A stretch of 64,000 nucleotides of DNA. It comes from Anisodus tanguticus (lineage: Eukaryota > Streptophyta > Magnoliopsida > Solanales > Solanaceae). The DNA lies in NCBI GenBank assembly GCA_034509755.1, contig CM067541.1, positions 7,180,001 through 7,244,000 on the forward strand. Reading direction: 5' to 3'. The first letter of the stretch is position 1, and each line of letters starts with the position of its first letter. A model generated the notes under the pieces. That model had not been told where the DNA came from and made no database searches. It saw nothing but the letters and a program-made list of their open reading frames with translations. Both the position numbers and the translations under genes were made by a program. Of the stretch, positions 35,934-47,637 are shown piece after piece.

Positions 35934-38900
35934 TCATTGGCTAGAGACAACAGCATCATCAGCTGGTGCCGAGTCAGCGACAGCTGTCTTCTTTGTAAGA
36001 GACTTGGGAATGTCAAGGTCATCTTGCACGCAACGTTGCTGAGGATGGGAAAGAAGCGTACACATATGACGGAATAGGACCCGAGTTAGCCCCTGACCAC
36101 TCTCAAATATGTAACCCTCGTATTCACTGACATGTTCCAGGGCCTCAACGAGGCCATCATACACCTTTTGAGGGCAATTATCAGGTCCAGGCTTGTCATG
36201 AAGGTAAACTACGTCCAAAGTGAAGAGCTTTTGGGTAGCAGGCCATTGATGCTGTGGTGGTATGGATGACCTACAGTATAGAAGTATCTGCATAATAAAG
36301 AGAATACACCATATTAATCAACACTTCCTAGCACCAATTGTACGGACAGATAATAAAATTTGCAAGCATTAGATTCTTTACGAAAATGCATCAAATAATC
36401 ATTTTGCATAATATTGGCCTAAGATAAACTTAAATGAGGAAACATGACCAGTGATGATTCATATAGTTGACCTCAACTTGTTTGGGACTGAAGCGTAGTG
36501 TTGTTGTAATCATTCAGAAGTGAGCATCTAGTGAAAATGGTTCAAACTCATAAAGATTAGCAGTAGATCGAAGAAAATGAGAATAACTTGATTTCATGAA
36601 GGAAAAAAAACCATTATAGATCCTTGATTGATAAGAGAAAGAAAGATCTTGTAGGCACTCTCAGAACCACACATTCAAAAGATTCACTTAGCTTCTACCA
36701 CAATCTTTTGAAGTGATTTCAGACCTGCCACTGAACTATGCAATACTTCTAAATTTTGCAACAGACTTATTATTATCTGCATGTGGCACAGTACCCTAGA
36801 GAAGGGGAGCCTTGGAGTAACGGGTAAAGTTGCTGACATGTGACCCGGAGGTCATGGGTTCAAACCGTGGAAACAGCCTCTGGCAGAAATGTGAGGTAAG
36901 GCTGCGTACAATAGACCCTTGCGGTCCAGCCTTTCCCCGGACCCCACACATAGCGGGAGCTTAGTGCACAAAGTCTACTGTTTGAAATAAAGTAAAACAA
37001 CCCAAAATCCCAGGAGCTAATCCAAAATCACCTACTCGATTGACAAGCATAGCTTTTATAGCTGTAGGTTTTATAGCTGTAGGTCTTACACATGGTGTTA
37101 GCTTACCGCATGTATTTCAAAGGTGGTGGAAATACCATGCAAATGTATAACTGAAGCCGCCCTTATATCAAGCATTGCCCTGGAGTTAGGTTCTTTTATC
37201 TTACGGAGGATGATGATGATGAGGATTTACTCACTGATGAAGACGCCATGAGTCAAGATGAGGAAGAAGCCTCTTCGTTGCAAGCGGATATTATCCAACC
37301 TGCGGTCAGCTATGATATACTCAAATCTTTTCACCTCCCTCTTCGATCGATCCGGCTGCCCTTTTATTTTTGGCACGGTACCATAGACATGAAAGAATAG
37401 AAGAATCAGCACTAAGGATTGTTCAAATAATCAAAAGGAAATCACTTCTGACTTGACACCGTAGTAGTTGGAGATTTCTTGTGTAAACTAGAACTTTTCA
37501 GTCAATAAAACTAATTGATAGTCGAAGGAGGTGATAGCTGGGAATTATGCTTGAAATATGACTCATTTTTTAATGAAAAATGCTTGAAAGATGACCTTGA
37601 TACAAGTAAAGACGTTTTCTAAAGGAAACAGAAGATACTTTTATGCATATAGACACCTGAACCTACTCTCAGCCGTATCCTTCATTTTCCTTGACAAACC
37701 CCATATGTTATCCTTGTCAAATATACCTTACACCCAACTAACATCAATCTGAACTGGTGTAATCTTACTCAACAAATTCATGTGATTTCAAGAAATTTGA
37801 TTTCCCTTCTTCTCTAGCCTTTCTGCATGTTGTTCCTCGTGATAAGCAAGTACCTAAAACCCACTATCATATCTGATATCATTATATCTTTTCATTATAG
37901 GAGTTGTTTCTCTACGCGACTTTGGCAGCCCACGACCCAGTCCAAGTATATCTAATGCCGCCTGGAAGCTATTAAAGCTTTCCTTGTCAACCTTAATACT
38001 CGAGACTAGTATTATATTTTGTCGCCTTAAATTAGGTATACAACAACAACAACATACCCAGTGAAATCCCACACCGTGGGTCTGGAGAGGGTAGAGTGTA
38101 CGCAGACCTTACCTCTACCTTGGTAGGTATAGAGCGGATGTTTCCGAAAGACCCTCGGCTCAAGACAAAGCATAAGCACAAGCAAAGCAAGAGAAACGGT
38201 CAGACTCGAACACGAAATTTAAAGCAGTATGAAAATGATGGTAACAAAAGTGAATAAGCCATGATAGCGCATTCTGAAAAAGAGGCAGTAACTAACGTAT
38301 GTAAATAAGCTAACAAAGTACACTAAAGAACACATAGCAGCAGAAATCAAACGACAGGGGACTATAAAGAAATAATGCGCCAACTAGTATGATATGATAA
38401 GCAGGCCTACAATAATAACACTACAACTACCAGTTTGTAAGCGTAAGTAGACTGCGCTCACTACCTACTACCCTTCTACCCTAATCCGTGTCCTTCACAA
38501 CCCCCTATCTAAGGTCATGTCCTTAGTAAGTTGCACCTGCGCCATATCCCGTCTAATCACGTCTCCCCAATACTTCTTCGGCCTACCTCTACCCCCTCAT
38601 GAACCCGTCCATAGCCAACCTCTCACACCTCCGCACGGGGCATGATATGATAAGGGCATTTGTGTCTCTCCGCTCACTACCCGCACTACCCTTCTACCCA
38701 TGTCACGAAACATCTCTTAGTAACCTCGCTTCCCGCATCTTATCCTCCACCGAGGCCACTCCCATTGTCCCGGATATCATAATTTCTAAACCAATCCCTC
38801 CTTGTATGCCCAGACATCCATCTCAACATCCTCATCTCCGCAACTTTCATCTTTTGGATGTGTGAAGTCTTGACTGGCTAACACTCTGCTCCATACAACA

Positions 38901-41900
38901 TAGTCGGTCTAGCCACCACCCTATAGAACTTGCCTTTAAGTTTTGGTCGCCTTAAATTAGATATCTCAACAAAAAAAAATCACTCTTGTCAACAGATGCC
39001 ATCTTTGCAAGCAAAGTTTAGAAAGTGTTAATCACCTATTTTTGCACTGCCCCACCACAACTGCTATTTGGGACTTCTTCTTTTCTCTCTATGATCTCTC
39101 CTGGAGCATGCCTAGGACCATAAAGGAGGCTTACATCAGCTGGATTTTTAGGAAAGTTGACAAGTCCATCAAGAACATATGGAGAATGATTCCGGCAGTC
39201 ATTTTTGGGTAATCTGGAATGAAGGGAATCGCAGATGTTTTGATGGAATTTCAACTGCTAGCTTCTCTCTTAAGGCTAAATGTCTAGTTAGTTTGTTCAG
39301 TTGGAGTTTTCTCACACCTGTTAATAGTGTTGACATGTTTTTAGACTTTGTAAGCTCCCTAGTGTTGGCTTAAACTCCAGATACTGGTGCTACAAGAATT
39401 TTTTTCCCTTTCTAGTATTGGAGCAACAGTCTACTTTCTTCTGTAACTTGGCATCTTCCTGATGCCCCTGCAATGAAAATCTTTTACTTCATCAAAAAAA
39501 AAAAAAAAAAAAATAGGTATTTTTCCTGCAGTGGAGAGACCAATCTCTTTGGGCTTTAAAGTGTTTTACCACGAGGATTTACAGATGGAAAGAAACATCT
39601 TTTTAGACTTAAAAGTGCAAGTTTCCCTAAATAAAAATCATGTTTGAGGTGGCTATGAGATGTGCAAACAAAAAGAGCACATCTTTTATTTTTGCATATA
39701 CATAAGAAGCACCCCGACAAACATCACGATAGTTAATTTCACCACTACTGAATCAAGGACTGATAATGAATAAGATGAATGACTAAACACAGAGGAAGAC
39801 GGATCCCTTAGTTTTGTAATCTAGGCCGACTAAATCAACTACAGCAAAAGTGTTTCTTTTCAACAATAGCATGTAACCTTATAACCTCTTCATTTCGAGA
39901 AACACCAACTTAACTAAAAAAATAAGTGGCATGAAATAAATCAAATAAAAGGGAAGATGCACGCTACATTATTAATTGTAAATGCATGTATATCAAGTAG
40001 TAATCTCTTTTTCACTTTCAGTTGGATCTGTTGGCTTTTCTGAGAACAAACTAAGGATTATGCTGAGAAACTATGTTTGCATTTTATTCAGAAAAAGGAA
40101 CCCAATGTACGTTGACAAAATCAGAAATATTTGCCCCGTTCTCACGGTGGTGCTAGGATATTGGTCTAGTTGTAGCCTTAACATCTTGTTTGCCAAGATG
40201 AAAGTGCATCAAGAGAAGTCATGCAGATGGTGCTTGTTCTCTGCAACATTCAACCTCAGAAACCGAAGACTCAATATTGGTTTGACAGGCACAAAACCAA
40301 AGTTGTTTCTGAACTTCTCTTCCATTTCACTTAACAGCTTTCTTGTAACACCTGCCTTATTATCTAGGAAAGGTTACACAGGAAAGGGTTTAGCTTTGCA
40401 GCATGTCACTGGAAATGGTTGGATTTTGGGTGGCAAAAGCTCTGAAATTTTGCGGTGAACATAATATCTAGGTTAAATATATTAACGGAAGGAGAAAAAG
40501 AGAACAGAATGAACAACTGTAAGAATCCAAAAAGGTTACCTTACTTCCAAGCTTCATGCGAGCTCTTAGTTCATAACAGTATAACAAGGGGGTTTGTCAA
40601 AAGATAGTAACTAGCTGTTTAGTAGAATAGTCACCTACTTTGACCAATGTGTTGTTTGTAAATCACGAGGATCCAATTTTAACGTAATTAGTAATACAAA
40701 GGACCTTTTGAAAATCCATAGTCACTCCAACAAGCTTGACAACTACCAAGGCAACTCTTATACCAATACTTATTGCTACAACACTATCAACCACATGCTA
40801 AAGCAAAGCCATTTTTCATGAGTTGATATGTCCAACTTAAAAGCTAAGAAATAATTCTAGAGAAGAGAACACATCTGCTCATTACATAGGACGAAAAATG
40901 AGTAGCTGATTTACCAAGCGTGTCATTCATATGCAAAATAGCCTCTATCATTTTCTTGGCAAACCAAATGCAAACTTTCTCAATATCAAAAGTTAAGAAC
41001 CAGATGTCCTAAGTAAATAAAATGAAGACATTGGTGATTGCTAATCACATCCTTACCACCCTGAGTATCCGATTTTGTGCACGTGACTTTTTCGCTTCAT
41101 GAGCTGCCACCCGAAATAGTTGAGTAAGGTCTGCATGGCCAGAAGGTGCATCTACAGATGAGATACCCCGCATTGCAGAAATTACGGAGTCAATTTCACT
41201 AGTAAACTCTTTCCGAACCTTCATGAATAAGAAAATGAGAAACATGAGTCAATTTTCAATACTCTAAGCCACCTAACCCTCCTTCCAAACGGGAAGATAT
41301 GAAGATGATAAGATAACTTAAGCAAGCCATAAAAGTTTTAATGAACTTGACTACAATAAGAGCATAAACATATCGCAGAGCAGGTCTTTCCAGCCATCAA
41401 TAAAAGCTAGCATAATTCTATAGTACTGTTCGAAATCATTCATCAAAATGGAATATATCATAATAGAAAAGGGGAAAGTGAGAAGAAAGTGCATCAAAGT
41501 CAAGGAGATATTCTAAACCAGTCACACACACTGGCATACCAATTTCATACTAAGAAGCAGGATTCTACCTCCTCAAAAGCAAGTATTCCCTACCAGTGAC
41601 AACACAATGTTTCATGCTTGCAATGATTAAGTTTGACAAGTTGTACAACAACAATATAATAGTGACGAAGAATGAAAGTAATGCGTTGAAACAGAATCTG
41701 AAGTATTCTCCACCACTAACTGTATTGTAATTCTCTAAAAACTCTAGAAAGACTACTCCATTGCAAGGTTAGAGTGTGGCCACAGAAAATGCTTTAGAAG
41801 ACTAATGCAACACCTAAAGTTGCATGTTTTGGATGGATAGCAGCTTACGAGGTGTGACTAACTCAGCAGGTATGACAGAGAAGGGGATACACCTTCGAAA

Positions 41901-43220
41901 CTCGGGAATAATGGGCCCGTCCCTCCACCCTTCTCCAGTTAAATTCTAGACTTAGTTTGCATGATATTAGCAAGAACATTCACAATAATATAAGCATTAC
42001 CCAAGTCAAACTTCAACCTGTTCTCAACTAGTAGACATTTTCCCTCCGTTGTGCCCTATCTTTAGCCAAGTCCATAAATGCCTCATATTAAACCAGAACA
42101 AAGAAAAAGGTCTTGTAATTTTGGAAGAAAAAAACAACTAGTACTATGGAAAGGATAGCAAAATCAATTATTCCACAATTGCATATCTCACATTCACTAT
42201 GGAAAGGATAAAAAATGACAATGTTTCCATATTTAGTACTCCCTCCGTTCCAAAAAGATTGACTTAGTTTGACTTGGCACGAAGTTTAAGAAATAACGAA
42301 GACTTTTGAAATGTGTGGTCCAAAACAGCCTTAAATCATCTAATAAAGTTAAATTATTTCTAAATATAGAAATGTGTCAATCTTTTGACAAACTAATAAG
42401 AAAATTAAGAAAATCTTTTTAGTACGGATGGAGTAACAATTTAACTTAAATTTACTATTTTACCCTTAATATAATTTATAGTCACAAAAATTTCTAAAAC
42501 TTATTCTAGAACATAAGCTTCAAAAGACTTTTTTTCTCACTTAAACTGTGTGCCCAATAAAATAACTTCACATAAATTGGGACAGTCATTGAATCCGGTA
42601 GTCTAAAACAAACCAAATAAATTATTGTGGCTAAATATCATTTCATTAGGGGTAAAATTAGAATGTTGGTTAAATTATTTTCAAATATATAAAGATTTTT
42701 TTTGGACTGACGAGAAAGGAAAGAGTGTATATAAATTGGCACAGAGGGAGTATAAAAGAAAACAAAAGAAAAGGTGTGATCTAAAACAAGTCAAATAAAT
42801 TGTTGTGGCTAAAAATAACGGTCAAAATTGAAATTTTAGAATTAAATTATTTTTAAATATAAAAAAATTCTTTTGGATTAACTAAAAAGGAAAGAGTGTA
42901 GTATAAATTGAGAGAGTGGGAGTATAATAAAATAAAACAAAAGAGAAAATGAGTTTGCAGTAAATTACCCAGAAAACGGATTTGCCAAGACCGGTAAGGG
43001 CGAACCGGTGATCTGGGTTAATGGTGAGTTTAGCGTTGACGAAGAGAAGGATAGCTTGCTTAATTGAATCCAACCTTGTATATGGTCGGCCACCGGCAAC
43101 CGAAACTTTCATTTCAACAAGTGATTCGTTGTCCACATCTATACAGAATAATATGTCTTCGCTTGCTAATCGACTTGGTTCTAGTGTGTATGCCGCCGGT
43201 GGTGGTGCTGAACCCTCCAT
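35934..43220 (-). CDS. BABAM1-like: MERIT40/BABAM1-like subunit of BRISC and BRCA1-A complexes, complete
   Basis: Predicted scaffold subunit of the BRCC36 K63-linkage deubiquitinase complexes (BRCA1-A in DNA repair, BRISC in the cytosol). Coding exons: 42969-43220, 41057-41218, 35934-36287; joins are in frame, giving 255 residues. The N-terminal VWA-like fold begins EDILFCIDVDNES (MIDAS-like D-x-D-N-E-S) and continues ALTGLGKSVFW (exon 1), VRKEFTSEIDSVISAMRGIS, LTQLFRVAAHEAKKSRAQNR (exon 2), ILLYCRSS, KLFTLDVVYLHDKPGPDNCP, FESGQGLTRVLFRHMCTLLS, HPQQRC (exon 3). Start: MEGSAPP at 43220; an in-frame upstream ATG at 43238 would add six residues. Exon 2 is taken to end at 41057 because GTAAGG there is a better donor than the site three bases before. 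Intron 2 (4.8 kb) carries SINE, RTE and LINE insertions. Identification is by recalled family sequence features. Confidence 0.9.
36800..36972 (+). mobile_element. tRNA-derived SINE in MERIT40 intron 2
   Basis: Head with GGAGTAACGGGTAAAGTTGC (A-box region) and GGTCATGGGTTCAAACC (B box, about 36851-36866), then GGCAGAAATGTGAGGTAAGG, TACAATAGACCCTTGCGG and CATAGCGGGAGCTTAGTGCA. The usual CCGGGCTGCCCTTTT end is missing. Confidence 0.85.
38036..38946 (-). mobile_element. 5'-truncated RTE LINE with target-site duplication, MERIT40 intron 2
   Basis: 911 bp. On the minus strand the RT C-terminus is readable through stops: TMLYGAECWPVK, MKVAEMRMLRWMSGHTRRD, RRCERLAMDG; then a 3' UTR and the GTGGGATTTCACTGGGTATG tail with TTG repeats. 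The 14-bp TCGCCTTAAATTAG flanks it at 38022-38035 and 38947-38960. Confidence 0.92.
38975..39513 (+). mobile_element. 3' end of an L1-type LINE with poly(A), MERIT40 intron 2
   Basis: Plus-strand remnants of the zinc-binding RT C-terminus: CHLCKQSLESVNHLFLHCP (about 39000-39055) and FWVIWNEGNRRCFDG (about 39205-39250), a stop at 39371, a UTR and about 20 A at 39494-39513. One frameshift separates the two parts. Confidence 0.8.
39520..41050. other. Intron 2 of the MERIT40-like gene, no conserved feature
   Basis: A 158-codon open frame at 39982-40458 (plus) resembles nothing I know and opposes the gene; treated as chance. Confidence 0.5.
42237..42435. mobile_element. Stowaway-like MITE in MERIT40 intron 1
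   Basis: TACTCCCTCCGTTCCAAAAA at the left and TTTTTAGTACGGATGGAGTA at the right are inverted repeats; 199 bp. Confidence 0.8.
42600..42935. repeat. Two tandem MITE-derived segments in MERIT40 intron 1
   Basis: 42600-42756 and 42777-42935 share TCTAAAACAA(A/G)(C/T)CAAATAAAT, TTGTGGCTAAA, a TTTTCAAATATA/TTTTTAAATATA segment, GGAAAGAGTGTA and a GGGAGTATAA end. These are two copies of the right half of a MITE, 0.03-0.3 kb from exon 1. Confidence 0.75.
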
Positions 43221-43259
43221 TTTCCTTCTCACCAACACTCTCCAAGGGCTACTAGTTTA

Positions 43260-44010
43260 GTAAAAGGGATAAAGGATAATTAATTTCAAAATTGATTGGG
43301 ATAAAATTTTGATATAATTAATCTTAAAATTAGTTATTCCTGTTACTTTTATGATCTATATTAGAAATAAGATAATTGTTCTTGGGATAACTTCTTTTCC
43401 TGACCAAGGCAAAATGTGATTAAATTTATATTATATTTAGTTGTGTGGTCTGGAAAGAACTCTAGCGGTTGTTTTTGAAAGACCTCGATTTAAGAACGCT
43501 ATATTATACTATATTTAGGAATGTATAAATTTATTTTTATCAACCAAATACGTTATAAATTTAATCACAAACCTAATCCTTTATATTCCACTTTATTCTA
43601 TCAAAATTAAAGTTATTTTATTCCACCTTTTAAATTTGATAAATGAATCTAAAATTATAATTTTAAAATAATTTAATCCAAAAATCAAACAACCTCTAAT
43701 GTTACTATTTAAAACCCTGTAGTGCAAAATACATGGAGTGACTTTCCCTTCTTTTTTTTTCAGAGGTAGAAATAGGTTATTTATATCTTTTTAAGTATTT
43801 ATGTTGCATTTTACCTTCACTACTTTTGTTTTAAATTATTTATCGTGGTTATTATTGTCTTATTTATATTACATTTTATATTTACTCATTTTACTATTAA
43901 TAGAACTTTGTTATTAATGAAGATGACACCTAAAATAGAATAAACATTAATGGAGAGATTATAACTTACACATAAATAAGCATAAAGTAGATCAAATATT
44001 CATCCTAATT
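43260..44010. other. Promoter side of the MERIT40-like gene and intergenic region
   Basis: AT-rich; no ORF, RNA gene or clear promoter element recognised. Confidence 0.5.
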
Positions 44011-45134
44011 AATACTCTTTACATCTCAATTTATGTGCAACCATTTCCTTTTTAGTTTATTTCAAAAAGAATGTCACATTTACTTATTTGTCAACTATTT
44101 CATAACAACATCAATAGCATATCCAATGAAATGCCACAAAGTGGAATCTAGAGATGGTAGAAAATACACAGACTTTAACCCTACATTGAGAGGTAGAGAG
44201 ACTATTTCCAGAAGACCCCCGTCACATGCAATCCAAAGTAATATGCAATCCAAAGTATTATAAAAAAGTCATGGCAAAAAAACATTACAAATAGCATGAT
44301 AAAGCAATATGGAGAAAAACAACAAATGAATACGATGATCGAAGTACAAGCACAACAGATAACGGCAAGTAGAGAAAGAAGAATAAGAAATTACAAGAGT
44401 AATACTACGACTACTGGTATGAACGAATAAGTCGGACCACATTCAACTACCCACTAGCCTTTTACCTAATATGTGCCCTCCACAACTTCTTATCAAATGT
44501 CATGTTCTCGGTAAGCTGGGTCTCCGACATATCCTATCGGATCACCTCTCTCCATTACTTATTCGGTCTACATCTGCCTCTCTTGAAACCCTCTATAGCC
44601 AACATTTCACACCTCCGCACTGGAACATCCGGGCATATCCTCTGTACATGTCCGAACCATCCAGTCTCGCTTCCCGCATCTTATCTTCAACCAAAGTCAC
44701 TCCTACTTTGTCTCGAATATCTTAATTTCTAATCATATCCCTCATGTTATGCTCACACATCCACCGCAGCATCTTAATTTCCGGAACTTTCATCTTATGA
44801 ACGTAATAATTCTTGACTGGCCAACACTCCGCCTCATACAACATAGTCAGTCTAACCGCAACTCTATATAACTTGCCTAACTAATTCATGAAATCATCCA
44901 TATTTTACTCTTGTTGTGTCTCACTTATTTTAGAAACGTACTTATTGTGAAGAAAAATTAATAAAAGTAGACACTAAATTAAAAATAATTTGATAAACAT
45001 AATAAAATATTTCTTTATTTCTTAAATTTCATGCTCGGTTAAATAGTATCATTTAAATTAAAATGAAGAAAACATTTATTAAGAGATGTGTAAAATAAAA
45101 TAAAAACCACAAATAATGAAACGGAGGAAGTATT
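44011..45134. mobile_element. MITE split by an RTE insertion
   Basis: Left end AATACTCTTTACATCTCAATTT and right end AATAATGAAACGGAGGAAGT ATT form diverged inverted repeats of Stowaway type, about 1.1 kb apart. The RTE copy 44104-44878 occupies the middle, so the MITE was about 0.35 kb before. Confidence 0.6.
44104..44878 (-). mobile_element. 5'-truncated RTE LINE nested in a MITE
   Basis: Same family as 38036-38946: a plus-strand start in the CAA-type tail, AATGAAATGCCACAAAGTGG, and an end in a decayed RT C-terminus (plus strand CATACAACATAGTCAGTCTA). The flanking 11-bp repeat AACTATTTCAT / AACTAATTCAT (44093-44103, 44879-44889; one mismatch) is the target-site duplication. Confidence 0.88.
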
Positions 45135-45444
45135 GTACTTATTTTTTCTAGCATAGTACTGTGCATAACTCTAATACCCCTAAAGTTTATGTCTTTGAAC
45201 TTGAAGTCCTGTTACTGTATAGTATACTCCATGAAAGAGCGCGGCTTTTTTCATTCTTCTCCTCTTATATATAACCACTTTATACAAAATAAAAAACACA
45301 GAGCAACAAAACAGAACCAGGATATCTATTTACCCGACAGCTAAAAAAACTTATATGTGCAGCAATATTTTTGAAGTTTGAATTGTGTGTTTCTGTATTG
45401 ACTTTTTATTATTTTGTGAAATTTGAATTTGGGTTCTATTGTTA

Positions 45445-45640
45445 TAATATGAGAAATTAGAATGAAGGTTTAAGGTTACATCCGGCCCTTCTCAGAGCCA
45501 CGATATTGTGCACCGGGCTGTTTTTTTTTTAAAAGTCAATTCTGCATCTATTGTGATGATCATCATTTTATGTTTATTAGTTATCGAAACTGAGACAATT
45601 AAAAGAGGAGATCTTGTATTTTTGTGCAATATATATATAT
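45445..45640 (+). repeat. Tandem repeat copy 1, left part (upstream of SHMT)
   Basis: Matches the start of copies 2 and 3 (GAGAAATTAGA, ATTCTGCATCTATT, GATGATCAT..TTT.TGTTTATT, ATTAAAAG.GGA, TTTGTGCA). Interrupted by a SINE fragment (45465-45537) and then by the copia element; it resumes at 52646. Confidence 0.8.
45465..45537 (+). mobile_element. SINE 3'-end fragment inside repeat copy 1
   Basis: CCGGCCCTTCTCAGAGCCAC, then GTGCACCGGGCTG and a T-run. The segment is absent from copies 2 and 3 of the tandem repeat, so it is a separate insertion. Confidence 0.8.
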
Positions 45641-45647
45641 ATATATA

Positions 45648-46542
45648 CGAAGTAAGGTGTTTGAAGCATGAAAAAGTGTGGTGTGTGATCAATTCTCCCT
45701 CATCGGTAGAGGAAGAAAGAATTGTTGTGTATATAATACTCGAAATTGGTTTGGGGTTTGGGACCCCAAGGGGTATCCCATGTGTTTAAATGAGGGAAGA
45801 CCTAGATGTGCTTCGGTTCAAGGAAAGACCACACACGCGCCGCCGCCGCCCGCCCGTCCGGTCCGGTTCCGAGTTCCGTGTTCGTGTTCGGGTTCGCGGG
45901 TTCGCGTGGGCCTTCTCGATATTATCTTTTTGGGCCGAAAACTTTGCCGAAGTACGCAGTTTGATCCCGAAGTTTCGGATGTGCAGTTTGGACCGAGAAT
46001 TCTTTCGGATGTACAGCTTTGGTCCCCGAAGTTTCAACGGTCCGTAACGAAACGTCGAAGACTCAATTCAGCCATTTATTTTGGCTGAATTACACCTCCT
46101 ATAATGGCCAATCCGTTGGCAATTTTCTCCATTTATGTGGTGGCTTTACTACCTCCATAATGGTCATTATTTGGCCAATAATGGTGTTATGGAGGCAATT
46201 AAACAAAGCCCTCTTCCTCCTATATAAACACCCCTTACACCATTGTTGAGGCACACTTGATATACACGAAATTACACAAAGCGAGAAAGCAAAGCGCTTT
46301 CTTCCTAAATCTTCCAAGCATCATTTCGTTATTCAATATTCTTCACGGTAGCTTTTGAGTTTCCTTTGCTCAATAGTTCCATTTGTTTTATCTTGGGAGA
46401 CGAATTGTCCAGGACGTATAAAGGATACATACGGGGCAATATTGTCTTAAGGACAGAGTGCCACACTCGACTCAAAGCAAAAACCGCTTTCAGCTTTTCT
46501 TGTTCAACAAAATAGTAATTTCAGTTTTGTTGTTATATTGTA
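45648..46542 (+). repeat. 5' LTR of the 7-kb copia element
   Basis: Shared with 51651-52645. It contains a GC-rich segment (45835-45910), a minisatellite with about three units of about 29 bp (45956-46040), CCAAT-like repeats and a TATA box TATATAAACACC at about 46223. Confidence 0.88.
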
Positions 46543-46677
46543 ATTTTCAGCTTTATAGTTGAATTGTAATTTCAATTCTTACATACGCGATTACTTGTAA
46601 TTTCCGTTCCGCAATCCTTGTAAACCCCAACAACCAACAACTTAAGACTATATTTTGCTTACGGTAATCGCAATAAC

Positions 46678-47630
46678 ATGGCTGGAAATATGACCGATGT
46701 TCGCTTATCGTTGTCGCCTCTCGAGGCAATGTTTGCCGCCTTCCCCGCCATCGCCGCTACGCAAGGCGTAACTCCGCCGGCTTCACCGCCGCTCTGTTCA
46801 AGGCGTAACACCGCCGCCTTCCCGATCGTTGGAGCTCCACCCTCTTCATCACACCACCATGATCGCCTGAAAAATTCATGGGATCGAATTCAAAAGATGG
46901 CAAACAAAAGATCTTTGTTTTACTTAACGATTATGGGCATGGCCCGGTTCCTTACGGAAGATCCTCCACAAGTGGAGATGAAATGGACTCTTCGCCCAAT
47001 GAAACGGGTGAAGAGGGCCTTGGTATCCATGTCATTAATGGCATGAAGATGGTTCGTGACGCATGGAATCATAGCGATTTCATGTGCAAGAACTATTTTC
47101 GAATCGCTTAGCGACCCTCTCTACACGGTCTATTGCACCGTTGGCACCGCCAAAGAGTCGTGGGAAAATCGCAAAAGAAGTACAACGCACAAGATGCGGG
47201 TACTAAGAAGTTCATAGTTGGAAAATTTCTAAAATTCCAAATGGTGGACAATAAGACAGTGATGTCCCAAGTCCAGGAATTCCAAATGATTTTACATCAC
47301 CTGGATTTGGAAGGACGAGAAACCAAATGAGCGTTTTTGGTTGCATCGGCCGATTGAAAAGTTACCTCCTTCATGGAATGAGTTTATGAGTTACTTGAAA
47401 CTCAAGACAAAGGAGATGACCTTTGAAGAGCTTGTTATCAAACTGCAAATCCAGGAAGATAATAAGAAGACCTTGCCAAAGGGTAGACAACATGATGAGG
47501 CAAAGGCGAACTGGCCGAGGCCAAAGGGAACTCAAGCAAGAAGCGGAAGTTCCGAAAAGACGGCAAAGCCTCGCAGCAGAGATGTTCGAGAGGTAATTGT
47601 CATCACCTTGTGGGAAACCTGGTCATAGGA
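46678..47630 (+). pseudogene. copia gag (7-kb element), broken
   Basis: Start MAGNMTDVRLSLSPLEAMFA at 46678. Fragments in changing frames match copia gag: KMANKRSLFYLTIMGMARFL, TEDPP; RDAWNHSDFMCKNYF (about 47056-47100); TKKFIVGKFLKFQMVDNKT, VMSQVQEFQ (47205-47290); KLPPSWNEFMSYLKLKTKEM (about 47365-47420); LVIKLQIQEDNKK. At least three frame changes. Confidence 0.85.
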
Positions 47631-47637
47631 TCAAGGA

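Noticed and set aside
39982..40458. 158-codon plus-strand ORF
   Set aside because: Antisense within MERIT40 intron 2, resembles no family I know, no supporting splice or promoter signal.
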